Shown piece by piece: positions 25,756 to 33,804 of a stretch of 38,659 nucleotides of DNA. Position 1 is the first letter of the stretch; the number at the start of each line of letters is the position of its first letter. Source of the stretch: Chloroflexaceae bacterium (lineage in GTDB: Bacteria; Chloroflexota; Chloroflexia; Chloroflexales; Chloroflexaceae); contig JAAUTZ010000030.1 in assembly GCA_012031225.1 (NCBI GenBank), positions 1 to 38,659 on the forward strand, given 5' to 3'. A program made the position numbers and the translations under genes. The notes under the pieces are model-generated. The model searched no databases. It saw nothing but the letters and a program-made list of their open reading frames with translations, and had not been told where the DNA came from.

Positions 25756-25874
25756 AGATACGCGAAAACCACGCGAAACGCAACCAAATGCTTGTCTATC
25801 GCACGGGTGTGGAGTGAATACAGAGAGCAAAATTGTGAAAATGCCAGCTTGCATACGATTGGAGAACAACGTGT

Positions 25875-28367
25875 ATGAGTACGACATCCAAAGAACGCAA
25901 TGGGCAGCGTTGGATACGAGTTGATTTGCACATACACACGCCAGCTTCCGAAGATTATGCCGAACCCGATGTCGCCTACCTCGACATGCTCCGCGAAGCT
26001 GAACAGCGTGGCTTGGAACTGATCGCCTTCACCGACCATAATACGGTACACGGCTATGAGCAGTTCCAACGCGAAATTGAATTTCTGCAAACCCTCGAAG
26101 CAGCTGGGCGGCTGACTGATGCAGAAGCAGTGCAGCTTGCCGAGTATCGGCGGTTGCTCACCAAAATTACGGTTCTACCCGGATTTGAATTTACCTCTCA
26201 CTATGGCGCACACATTTTGGCGATCTTCTCGCCGCAGCAGCCGCTGAGCCTGATGGAAGCGACGCTGTTGCAGCTTGGCATCCCCCCCGAAATGCTGAAG
26301 AAAGGCGCGTGCAGCGTCCCCGATACACGCTATGCGGCCGAAGCCTATGAGATCATTGCGCGAGCCGGTGGGCTAGTCATTGCCGCGCACGCGAATGGCC
26401 CCAACGGCGTGATTACCGAAACCCTGCGGATGGGCACGAGTGGCCAATCTCGTGTCGCTGCGACCCAGAGCCAACACCTCAGTGCGCTCGAATTTATCAA
26501 CTTCTACACCGATCACGATAAATTCACCTCGCCCGGCTTCTACAATGGCAAGACGGAACACTACGAGCGGCGTATGTTCTGCATTCAAGGCAGCGATGCT
26601 CACCGCCTGCGCCGCCTGCCCGATAGCGAGCTACACATCAGCCATCGGCAGGGCATCGGAGATCGTTATGTCGAAATGCTGCTGCCCGAAGCGAGCTTCG
26701 AGGCCTTGCGTCAGCTCTTCGGCAGCGATGAGTTTGAGCGGGTGCGCGTGCCCAAGCGCGATCAGAAGCTATGGGAAGTTGATGCACTGCGCTTCGGAGC
26801 CGTCTCCGAACGGCAGATTCTCCGCAGCGTAGGCACGGGCGCACCGATGGAAGCGGCGATCCGCGAGCTGTGGAAGGATGTAGCGGCACTGGCGAATGCC
26901 GGCGGCGGCGTGCTCATCGTTGGCTCAGAGCCGGGCGGTCAGGTGAGTGGCGTAGAGCGGCCTGATCTGGTGAGTGAGCTGTTGCGCCAGAGTGTGCAGG
27001 AGCAGCTGGAGCAGCAGCCCTACATTTCGCTGGAGCTACTCAACTACGAAGGGCGCGACATTGTGCGGGTCGAGGTTCGGGCAGAAGGATTGCCGCCCTA
27101 CGTCAGCACCAACGGCGTGATCTACGTGCGCCGCGCCAATGCTACTGCGCCTGCCACCCGAGCCGAAGTGATGCAGCTCTGTCGGCGGGCACTGGCAGAG
27201 GATGGGCAGATCGAAGATACCTCCAATCCACTGGAGTTGCCCCATAGTGGCGTAGAAGTGGTGGATGCCCAACTGCGCGGCGATATGTGGTATTACGAAG
27301 TACGGGATCTCCGCACGACGGCTGGCGTAACCCGCGACAAGGCACAGGGGCTGTGGTCCTATGCCATTGCCCGCCACGAGGATCTCCGTGAGAAGCGCGT
27401 AGACTTGCATAGCCAAGTGCGCTGGCGGGGGCAGTTCGGGGTGTGGCGAGCTTATCGGCAGGGCAACCGCGTGAAGTACGATCTCGTGCATCGGGATAGC
27501 AACGGGGTTGTACAGCGGGTTTTCTACGGCGTGTCTGATTGGGGCTTGGGCGAGGAGTGGGCAAGTTTGCTGAGTGAACGCCCCGCCGAAGAATTCGAGC
27601 CAGAACTCCAATACGTCGAACACGGCGACAGTGCCAGCAACGGGGGCAACAGCGGCAACGGCGTACACGGCAGCAATGGCAGTGGGGATAGCGGCAATGA
27701 GCACAGCACAAGTGGCAATGGGCAGAGCAACGGCAGCACGCTGAGCCACGCCGACAACAGCAACACCCCCATCTTCATTCCCGGCAATTCGCTGGATGAC
27801 TTTGACCAGTTGCCAGAGCTAGCTACCCCGTGGGGCGAACGACAGTATCGCTGGCGGGGGCGGGGCGGGCTGTGGCGCATCTACACCGATGAGCAGGGGC
27901 AGGTGCGCTTTGATCTGGCGATGCGCGACAAAGATGGCAACAACTACCAAGAGTACCACCACGTACCGCAGAACAAGCTCACCGATGCATGGCTGGGGAT
28001 GATCCGCGTGCCGCGTCCGCGCACCGGCATTGAGGTGGTGAGTGCCGCCCCCGATGATACCGCTGAGTGGCGGTATGTGTTCCGCGATCTGCGAACGGGC
28101 GACAGCAGCGGTGCGCCGTGGCGTATGCAGGATATTAAATCCGGCACGGTGCGCGAGTATGCGGCTCGGATGTATCTGCAAGATTTGCCGCTTGATGAGA
28201 TGGGCGTGCGCTGGTGGGGCAACATCGGCTATCTGCGCCCAATGCGGAGCCAAGTTGATCTGGTCTACCGCGACGAACACGGCATTGACCACCTGTTCTA
28301 TGCCGCTCGCCGCGATGAGCTTCAGGGCGACTGGCGCGAGCTATTGGAGATTTACGGCGAGATGTAG
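25875..28367 (+). CDS. PHP phosphoesterase - AlbA_2 (Schlafen-like) protein with novel C-terminal repeats
   Basis: An 830-residue multidomain protein. Residues about 12-265 are a PHP domain: VDLHIHTPASE (His19, His21), AFTDHNTV (Asp54, His55), a His in TSHYGAHILAI, AAHANGPNG and GSDAHRLRR. Residues about 310-430 look like an AlbA_2/Schlafen-type nucleic-acid-binding domain: REL-WKDVAALANAGGGVLIVG, VRVEVRAEGLPPYVS, GVIYVRRANATAPAT. The C-terminal half holds two unfamiliar modules. Module B (about 453-513, 716-776) begins GxEVV and contains a ...RDLRT core. Module A (about 514-565, 657-710, 777-825) begins (V/Y)RW-x-G. A 65-residue Gly/Ser/Asn linker (about 583-645) separates the halves. GGAGAAC precedes the ATG. 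It is probably a nuclease-like effector or repair factor. Confidence 0.85.
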   Translation: MSTTSKERNGQRWIRVDLHIHTPASEDYAEPDVAYLDMLREAEQRGLELIAFTDHNTVHGYEQFQREIEFLQTLEAAGRLTDAEAVQLAEYRRLLTKITVLPGFEFTSHYGAHILAIFSPQQPLSLMEATLLQLGIPPEMLKKGACSVPDTRYAAEAYEIIARAGGLVIAAHANGPNGVITETLRMGTSGQSRVAATQSQHLSALEFINFYTDHDKFTSPGFYNGKTEHYERRMFCIQGSDAHRLRRLPDSELHISHRQGIGDRYVEMLLPEASFEALRQLFGSDEFERVRVPKRDQKLWEVDALRFGAVSERQILRSVGTGAPMEAAIRELWKDVAALANAGGGVLIVGSEPGGQVSGVERPDLVSELLRQSVQEQLEQQPYISLELLNYEGRDIVRVEVRAEGLPPYVSTNGVIYVRRANATAPATRAEVMQLCRRALAEDGQIEDTSNPLELPHSGVEVVDAQLRGDMWYYEVRDLRTTAGVTRDKAQGLWSYAIARHEDLREKRVDLHSQVRWRGQFGVWRAYRQGNRVKYDLVHRDSNGVVQRVFYGVSDWGLGEEWASLLSERPAEEFEPELQYVEHGDSASNGGNSGNGVHGSNGSGDSGNEHSTSGNGQSNGSTLSHADNSNTPIFIPGNSLDDFDQLPELATPWGERQYRWRGRGGLWRIYTDEQGQVRFDLAMRDKDGNNYQEYHHVPQNKLTDAWLGMIRVPRPRTGIEVVSAAPDDTAEWRYVFRDLRTGDSSGAPWRMQDIKSGTVREYAARMYLQDLPLDEMGVRWWGNIGYLRPMRSQVDLVYRDEHGIDHLFYAARRDELQGDWRELLEIYGEM
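27640..27765 (+). repeat. Gly/Asn/Ser-codon low-complexity tract
   Basis: Irregular repeats of GGCAACAGC / GGCAACGGC / AGCAATGGC units encode the flexible linker inside the PHP protein. The frame is kept, so this is a slippage-prone coding repeat. Confidence 0.75.
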
Positions 28368-28414
28368 CGGTGTCGGGGGCGGGTGATTTGGTGCGCGAGA
28401 GATTAGATCAAGTG

Positions 28415-28437
28415 AGACGTGCTGGGGGCACGTCTTT
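28415..28437 (+). terminator. Hairpin after the PHP gene, related to the 12607 element
   Basis: AGACGTGC (28415-28422) and GCACGTCT (28428-28435) pair perfectly around TGGGG, followed by TT. It sits 48 bases after the PHP stop. The same core occurs beyond rho at 12607-12629. Confidence 0.6.
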
Positions 28438-28467
28438 CGCATCTCTGTCACGCCCCACAAGCCAATA

Positions 28468-28476
28468 TGCTACAAT
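28468..28476 (+). promoter_or_regulatory. Extended -10 promoter of the hydrolase gene
   Basis: TGC plus TACAAT (28471-28476) lies 60 bases before the start codon. No well-spaced -35 is present. Confidence 0.5.
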
Positions 28477-28535
28477 AGGAGCAAGGGCGTTGCGTCGGGC
28501 AACGTCTGTGGAGATATACCTAAAGCAACATACCT

Positions 28536-29285
28536 ATGGAAACAGTAGATACCCGCCACGGGCATTTAGCTTACATCCACACCGGACACGGCACACCGTT
28601 TGTCTTGTTGCACGGCAACACCATGACGGCTAGCAGCCAAGAGCGGCTCGCGCAACGCTTCGCCGATAGCCATACCGTGTATAGCTTCGATCTGCTGGGG
28701 CACGGGCATTCGGCGCACCCGGCCTACCTGTTCCGCGAGGAGTATTTCAGCATGCAGGGCGAGAGCCTTGCCGATGCGTTGACGCGGCTCTTTCCAAAGC
28801 AAGCCGTGCCCGTCTTTGGCATGAGTGCGGGGGGCGTATCGGCAATGAATGCGGCGTGTCATGTGCCCGAACGGATCGCCGCGCTGATCCTTGATAGCGT
28901 CTTTGCGTATGCGGGACCGGAGACCCTCGCCGCGCACCGCGACAGTGTGGCGAATATGTCGGCAACGTGGGATACCTACCTCGCCAAACAGCACGGAGCC
29001 GAGTGGTGGCCCACGCTCAATGCGGGCTTGTTGCATGTGATTGAGCTACTCGAAGCCTCGCGCCGCCCAGTTGTGCCGTGCCTTGCCAACATCACCATTC
29101 CGACGCTGATCTTTCAAGGCGGGCAAGACCCCTTCGTTGCGGCGGAGCAGGGTACGCTGCTAGCTGAGACGCTGCCGAAAGCTCGCCTGATCTTCGATGC
29201 GGAGTGTGGGCACATCTTCGCGTGGCGCGATCCGGCTGGCTTCCGCGAGACGGTGCGCCAATTCCTGCACGACCTGCCAAGCTAA
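28536..29285 (+). CDS. Alpha/beta hydrolase
   Basis: A 249-residue alpha/beta-fold hydrolase. The oxyanion strand is VLLHGNTMTAS, with DLLGHGHSAHP. The nucleophile elbow is GMSAGG with Ser97. The acid is Asp198 in FQGGQDPFV, and the base is His226 in ECGHIFAW. The triad is complete and correctly spaced, and a cap region lies around 130-170. Substrate unknown; esterase, lipase or C-C hydrolase are all possible. It is a single gene with its own promoter, converging on the hemN operon. Confidence 0.92.
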   Translation: METVDTRHGHLAYIHTGHGTPFVLLHGNTMTASSQERLAQRFADSHTVYSFDLLGHGHSAHPAYLFREEYFSMQGESLADALTRLFPKQAVPVFGMSAGGVSAMNAACHVPERIAALILDSVFAYAGPETLAAHRDSVANMSATWDTYLAKQHGAEWWPTLNAGLLHVIELLEASRRPVVPCLANITIPTLIFQGGQDPFVAAEQGTLLAETLPKARLIFDAECGHIFAWRDPAGFRETVRQFLHDLPS

Positions 29286-29301
29286 CGACTCTGCGGTGGC
29301 A

Positions 29302-29383
29302 GGTGATAGGTGGCAGGGGCAGGTGGCAAGCTCGCCTATCGCTGAGACCTAACACCTATCACCCGAACCCTGACACCTGCCCC
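29302..29383. terminator. Interleaved inverted repeats between convergent genes
   Basis: GGTGATAGGTG (29302-29312) pairs with CACCTATCACC (29353-29363). GGGGCAGGTG (29316-29325) pairs with CACCTGCCCC (29374-29383). The arms are in the order A-B-A'-B', so both stems cannot form as one nested hairpin. They lie between the converging hydrolase and hemN stops. Terminator function is inferred; no T-tract is present. Confidence 0.5.
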
Positions 29384-29389
29384 CGAGCC

Positions 29390-30772
29390 TTACACGGTGC
29401 GCGAGAAGAGCGGCTTGCTCTCCGCCGGATCGAAGTAGGCATCGAATGCCATCGCAATATTCCGCAGGAAGAACTGCCCCAACGTCGTCACCTGTAGCCG
29501 TTCGCCGTCTACGGTGAGCCACCCCTCCTCGATAAACGTCTCCATCTGAGCCATCGGATCAGGCAGCAAGTCCGAGAGTGTGCCGCCAAATTCGGGGAGC
29601 GATAAGCTCTCTGGCAACTCCAGATTGCACATCAGATGATTGATCGCAAGGCGGCGCAGGCGATCATCCGTCGTCAGGCGATGCCCACGCACCACCGGCA
29701 ACTGCCCCGCATCTACCGCCTTTTGATAGCTGCCGAGCTTGGCATCATTCTGCACGTAGGTATCCGCCAGATCGCCAATCGCACTCATCCCAAAGGCGAG
29801 CACATGCGGAATGCGCCGCGCTGTGTAGCCCATAAAGTTGCGGTGCAGGCGACGCTCCTGCAAGGCTATCGCTAGATCATCATCGGGCAGCGCAAAGTGA
29901 TCCAAGCCAATCCAGATGTAGCCCGCCGCTTCAAGCAGCTCGATAGCCATATGCAGCAGGCGCATGCGGGTTGGCGCATCGGGCAGGTGGGTCACATCTA
30001 CGTACTTCTGATTGGTGCGTACCCATGGGACGTGGGCGTAAGCAAAGGTGGCAATGCGATCTGGCGCAAGCGCGATGATGCGTTCCAGCGTGCGCCGGAA
30101 GGTCGCCTCATTCTGCTCTGGCAAGCCATACACCAGATCAAGGTTGATACTCTCGAAGCCGAGTTCGCGGCACGCGGCATAGCTGGCATACGTCTGCGCT
30201 TCGGGCTGGATCCGCCCGATAGCCTGCTGCACCGCCGGATCGAAATCTTGCACGCCCAAGCTAACGCGCTGGAAGCCAAGCGCATGATAGACCGCAAACT
30301 GCTCCGGCGAGGCGATGCGCGGGTCAACCTCGACAGATAGCTCGGCGCGCGGATCGAATGCGAAGTGCCGCGCCAGAAAGCCGTGCAACCGGCGCGTCTG
30401 TGCATTATCAAGGAAGTTGGGCGTGCCCCCGCCCCAGTGCATCTCGACTACGCGCCGCCCATGCCCGACGTGGGCTAGCACTAGCTCGACCTCACGCTCC
30501 AGCCGATCAAGGTACGTATCTACCACATGCGCGTGGCGCGTTACGGTGGCATTGCAGCCACAGTAGTGGCAGCGTTCGACACAGAACGGGAGATGCACAT
30601 ACAGCGCGAGTGGCTCATCGGGCTGCTGCGCCACCTGCCCCAAGGCCTGCACATAATCGGCAGTGGTGAAGCCATCCGCCCATGCCGGAACTGTCGGGTA
30701 GCTAGTGTAGCGCGGGCCCGGGCGGTTGTAGCGGTGCAATAGTTCCGGCGTAATCACAGGGAGTTGGCTCAT
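29390..30772 (-). CDS. hemN: Oxygen-independent coproporphyrinogen III oxidase HemN
   Basis: A radical SAM enzyme that converts coproporphyrinogen III to protoporphyrinogen IX without oxygen, cytosolic, 460 residues. The true HemN signature is present: RPGPRYTSYPTVP near the N-terminus, and the cluster motif PFCVERCHYCGC with Cys64, Cys68, Cys71 and the extra Cys73. MHWGGGTPNFL and SVEVDPR (SAM binding) follow. The C-terminal HemN domain is present (NHLMCNLEL). This separates it from HemW, which lacks the fourth Cys. Its ATG overlaps the bchE stop, so it is the third gene of bchJ-bchE-hemN and supplies precursor for the same pathway. Confidence 0.96.
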   Translation of the reverse strand: MSQLPVITPELLHRYNRPGPRYTSYPTVPAWADGFTTADYVQALGQVAQQPDEPLALYVHLPFCVERCHYCGCNATVTRHAHVVDTYLDRLEREVELVLAHVGHGRRVVEMHWGGGTPNFLDNAQTRRLHGFLARHFAFDPRAELSVEVDPRIASPEQFAVYHALGFQRVSLGVQDFDPAVQQAIGRIQPEAQTYASYAACRELGFESINLDLVYGLPEQNEATFRRTLERIIALAPDRIATFAYAHVPWVRTNQKYVDVTHLPDAPTRMRLLHMAIELLEAAGYIWIGLDHFALPDDDLAIALQERRLHRNFMGYTARRIPHVLAFGMSAIGDLADTYVQNDAKLGSYQKAVDAGQLPVVRGHRLTTDDRLRRLAINHLMCNLELPESLSLPEFGGTLSDLLPDPMAQMETFIEEGWLTVDGERLQVTTLGQFFLRNIAMAFDAYFDPAESKPLFSRTV

Positions 30773-32445
30773 ACGTTGAGTTCCTCTTTGTCTATAAATT
30801 CAAGCGTGGCAACCGTCGGTTGAGCCGGTTGAGCCGGTTGGGTGGGCTGCTCCGGCAAATTGGGCTGATCCTCGTGCAACTCACGGGGGCCCGGCACCAC
30901 CTTGCGTGCGCCAAATTCCATATCGGCGAGCATCTCTGGGCGATCTGTCGCAAGCGTGGCAATCTGTTCGCGGGTCAGGATGCGCGTATCATCAAAGCCC
31001 AGATCTACCGTTGTCTGCAAGCCCTTCTGCTGCACGCGCCCAATATCATAGAAGCGGCGCGTAAAGGTGGTGACGGCGAAGGCCTTCAGACAGCCGAGCA
31101 TATAACGCCGCTTGTACGGATCGCGGATAAACGGGTAGGCAAGGGTCTTGCGGCTGTAGAAGCGGGCATAGCACTTGAGCACATGCTTCAGCACCTCTTC
31201 GCGCTCCATGTCATCCGGCTTCATAATCGGGGTGACGAAGTTGTAGCGCGAGTAGTCCCGCACCTCAACCCGATCCCCTAGCTCCTCGAATAGCTCAGCA
31301 AAGGGCCACGGCGTATACATCGTCCAGTTGGCCATATCGGGATCCCAATCCATCGTGAGCCGGAACGTCTCCTCAATGCTTTCGGGCGTTTCGTTCTCCA
31401 TGCCCATAATGAACTGCGCCTCTGCCACGATGCCATGCTTCTTGAGCAGTTGGATCGCCTTCTTATTCTGCTCAATCGTGGTCTCTTTGCGGAAGCGATC
31501 AAGGTTCATCTGGCTGGCGGCTTCGGTGCCCAGCGAGACATGCACCATCCCCGCTTTGCGATACAGCGCGAGTTCGGCTTCGTCGCGCAGAATGTCGGTC
31601 ACCCGGGTATTGATGCCCCACTGCACTTTGTCGGGCAAGCCGCGATCAATCAGCTCTTGGCACAGGGCGATAAACTTCTTCTTGTTGATCGTTGGTTCTT
31701 CGTCGGCAAGGATGAAGAAGCCGACCCCATGATCACGCACCAGCGTCTCAATCTCATCCACAAATTTCTTGGGCGAGCGGGTGCGGTAGCGTCGCCAGAA
31801 CTTCCACTGCGAGCAGAAGCGGCAGGTGAACGGGCAGCCGCGTGCGAAGTTGGGCACGGCAAGGCGTGCGCCTAGCGGAATGTAGATGTACTTGCTCCAA
31901 TCAAGAATGCTCCAATCAGGGGTGAGGTCATCGAGATTGGCAATTGGCGGGTGCGCGGGGGTGGCCATCACTTGGTCTTGCTCAATATAGGCTAGCCCCT
32001 TAATGTTGCCGCGCTCTTCCAAATCTGTGCCTGCGGCGATAGCCTGCATCAGATTGACGACGATCTCCTCGCCCTCGCCCCGCACGATGTAGTCAATCCA
32101 CGGGGCTTCGGTCAGCACTTGGGCATACATAAAGGTGGGGTGGATGCCGCCCAGAATGAGCTTGGCATTGGGCTGGGCTTCGCGGGCAAGGCGCAGCGTA
32201 TCTTGGGCTTTGTAGATCATGGGGGTGATGGCCGTTGCGAGAACCACGTCCGGCTTATTGGCGCGGATGATCTCGGCAAGTTGCTCATCGGCTATGTCAT
32301 CCGTCATGGCATCTACAAAGCGCATGTTGGTAAAGCCAACATGTTTGAGTGCGCCGCCAATATAGGCGACCCAACTGGGCGGCCAGCTACCGGCGATTTC
32401 GGCTCCACCGGCGTGATAATTGGGCTGGATCATTAAGATACGCAT
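30769..32445 (-). CDS. bchE: Anaerobic Mg-protoporphyrin IX monomethyl ester cyclase BchE
   Basis: A B12-binding radical SAM enzyme that forms the isocyclic ring of bacteriochlorophyll using water instead of O2. At 558 residues it is typical. The N-terminal cobalamin-binding domain starts MRILMIQPNYHAGGAEIAG, a near match to proteobacterial BchE. LGGIHPTFMY and DYIVRGEGEE follow. The radical SAM motif is ARGCPFTCRFCSQWKFW with Cys204, Cys208 and Cys211. FILADEEPTINKKKF and NWTMYTPWPF are strongly BchE-specific. The C-terminus adds a Pro/Gln tail (QPTQPAQPAQPT) from short DNA repeats. It overlaps bchJ upstream (13 bases) and hemN downstream (4 bases). Confidence 0.97.
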   Translation of the reverse strand: MRILMIQPNYHAGGAEIAGSWPPSWVAYIGGALKHVGFTNMRFVDAMTDDIADEQLAEIIRANKPDVVLATAITPMIYKAQDTLRLAREAQPNAKLILGGIHPTFMYAQVLTEAPWIDYIVRGEGEEIVVNLMQAIAAGTDLEERGNIKGLAYIEQDQVMATPAHPPIANLDDLTPDWSILDWSKYIYIPLGARLAVPNFARGCPFTCRFCSQWKFWRRYRTRSPKKFVDEIETLVRDHGVGFFILADEEPTINKKKFIALCQELIDRGLPDKVQWGINTRVTDILRDEAELALYRKAGMVHVSLGTEAASQMNLDRFRKETTIEQNKKAIQLLKKHGIVAEAQFIMGMENETPESIEETFRLTMDWDPDMANWTMYTPWPFAELFEELGDRVEVRDYSRYNFVTPIMKPDDMEREEVLKHVLKCYARFYSRKTLAYPFIRDPYKRRYMLGCLKAFAVTTFTRRFYDIGRVQQKGLQTTVDLGFDDTRILTREQIATLATDRPEMLADMEFGARKVVPGPRELHEDQPNLPEQPTQPAQPAQPTVATLEFIDKEELNV

Positions 32446-33080
32446 GAGGTCTGTTCCTTTCTGGCGGGCATCAAATGCAACCTATATAGGCATTTCACAT
32501 AGCTTTCGGCAGGCGCGGCGGGGGCTTCCCATGCACCTAGTTCCACCTGACAAGCAGGGGTGATCAGGACTTGAAAGAGGCGGCGGAAGGTTCCCGCGTA
32601 GAATGTCGCCACTGGCGCACGCGCTATCGGCGGCAGGCTCAGGTGCAGGGTGGGGGTAGGGGCGGAGAGAATGCCAGCGGTGCTGAAGCTGCCACTCCCC
32701 GCGAATGTCCACGCATGCTGCTTGATCGCCACCAGAAATAGCCACAGCCCAGCCCGTTTGGGCAAGGGGCGCACTACTGCTTGGAAGGGGCGCGGAATGC
32801 GATGAGCGAGCAGGTAGTCGGCGGTCTGTTTGCCTGCCTGCTCTAGCATGGCGGCAGTCGGTGCAGGACCGAGTTGTTGCTCTAGCTCCGCGACAAGCGC
32901 GTGAAACAGCGTCTCTGGAACCATCGTTTCGGGGAGTGCCTCTGGCAGGTGGCGCAGGGCGGGGTGGCTACTCTGGTGCAGCAGGGCAGTGGTGGCACTG
33001 TTGCCATAGCGTTGCTGCAACACGCGCACGCTCTGGATGATTGCATTGGGGCCAATCTGTGGTTCGGTTGCGGTTTGCAT
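32433..33080 (-). CDS. bchJ: Bacteriochlorophyll biosynthesis protein BchJ (V4R domain)
   Basis: A 215-residue protein matching BchJ in order: IGPNAIIQSVRVLQ, PETMVPETLFHALV, AGKQTADYLLAHRIP, LPKRAGLWLFLVAIKQHAWTF and the AGSGSFST motif. The C-terminal V4R small-molecule-binding domain follows, ending CLYRLHL. BchJ was first described as a 4-vinyl (now 8-vinyl) reductase; current evidence favours an accessory, substrate-delivery role. It is the first gene of the bchJ-bchE-hemN operon. Its stop lies 13 bases inside bchE, suggesting translational coupling. An extended -10 lies 100 bases upstream. Confidence 0.9.
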   Translation of the reverse strand: MQTATEPQIGPNAIIQSVRVLQQRYGNSATTALLHQSSHPALRHLPEALPETMVPETLFHALVAELEQQLGPAPTAAMLEQAGKQTADYLLAHRIPRPFQAVVRPLPKRAGLWLFLVAIKQHAWTFAGSGSFSTAGILSAPTPTLHLSLPPIARAPVATFYAGTFRRLFQVLITPACQVELGAWEAPAAPAESYVKCLYRLHLMPARKEQTSCVS

Positions 33081-33181
33081 ACGTTTTCCATCTGAGCTGT
33101 AGGTAGCACTCTGTACTACAGGGCCACAGCGATCAATGTATCACCAGAATTACGCGCTACTTCAACTACTCTGCTACGTGT

Positions 33182-33190
33182 ATTGTAGCA
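33182..33190 (-). promoter_or_regulatory. Extended -10 promoter of the bch operon
   Basis: Read on the minus strand this is TGC plus TACAAT (33182-33187), about 100 bases before bchJ. No consensus -35 is evident, so an activator or redox control is possible. Confidence 0.5.
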
Positions 33191-33306
33191 TGCCCACTGC
33201 ACTTGCGCGGTGTGCATGCGATAACCATGAAAGATTATTTCTTCACTCAAGGCTTGCCAGAATCAGGGGCATGTCATTATAATGAGAAGAAGGAGAAATG
33301 TTGCCA

Positions 33307-33798
33307 ATGGCGAATTTGCTGATAGACCGCAGAGTCCAGTTGCAGCACCAGCAGACACAGTATCAGCACCTCGAACAACTCCACTGCACGCTGATGCGTC
33401 AGGCAGCGACTGCCCCCGCAGAACAACCAACACTCGTGCAACGGATGGCCCTGCTCCGGGTGCAAATCGAACTCCCGCTCCCAGCATTGCGCTTGCCCGT
33501 GTTGCCGACGGTGGCGCAGTGGGGCGCGTTGCTCAGTCCTGACCAGCTGGAGTCAATCCTCGACAAGTATGAGTATGTGTGGAAGATTGAGCGGCGGCTG
33601 GATCAACTGCAACAGGCGATCTATGCCCACGTCCCGTTAGCCGATGTGCCCGTGTTCTGGTTGCTCTGGGCATGCCGCCTAGAGTTGCAGAGTATGCAGC
33701 TGCGCGAACAGCTTGTGCAGCACTTCAATGAAATCCATGCAAAAACCTATGCACCAACACCGACTCTATCAGGATTGAAAGTACGCGAACGAGGATGA
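33307..33798 (+). CDS. Hypothetical protein encoded ahead of the caspase gene
   Basis: A 163-residue helical, Gln/Leu-rich protein. I start at ATG 33307 because AAGGAG is then about 11 bases away; an ATG at 33298 is too close to it. The N-terminal half (RRVQLQHQQTQYQHLEQLH) looks like a coiled coil. The middle has QWGALLSPDQLESILDKYEYVWKIERRL, split by a helix break. The C-terminal part has PVFWLLWACRLELQSMQL. I recognise no family. It ends six bases before the caspase start, so the two are co-translated. It is probably an adaptor or partner of the protease. Confidence 0.75.
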   Translation: MANLLIDRRVQLQHQQTQYQHLEQLHCTLMRQAATAPAEQPTLVQRMALLRVQIELPLPALRLPVLPTVAQWGALLSPDQLESILDKYEYVWKIERRLDQLQQAIYAHVPLADVPVFWLLWACRLELQSMQLREQLVQHFNEIHAKTYAPTPTLSGLKVRERG

Positions 33799-33804
33799 TA
33801 AGCT

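Noticed and set aside
27036-27749. A 237-codon open frame on the minus strand
   Set aside because: It is antisense to the PHP-AlbA_2 gene. It owes its length to GC-rich codon bias and has no ribosome site or motif.
30769-32445. Generic B12 radical SAM or hopanoid methylase
   Set aside because: The N-terminus, the FCSQWKFW cluster motif and the long near-identity to proteobacterial BchE through the body make BchE specific.
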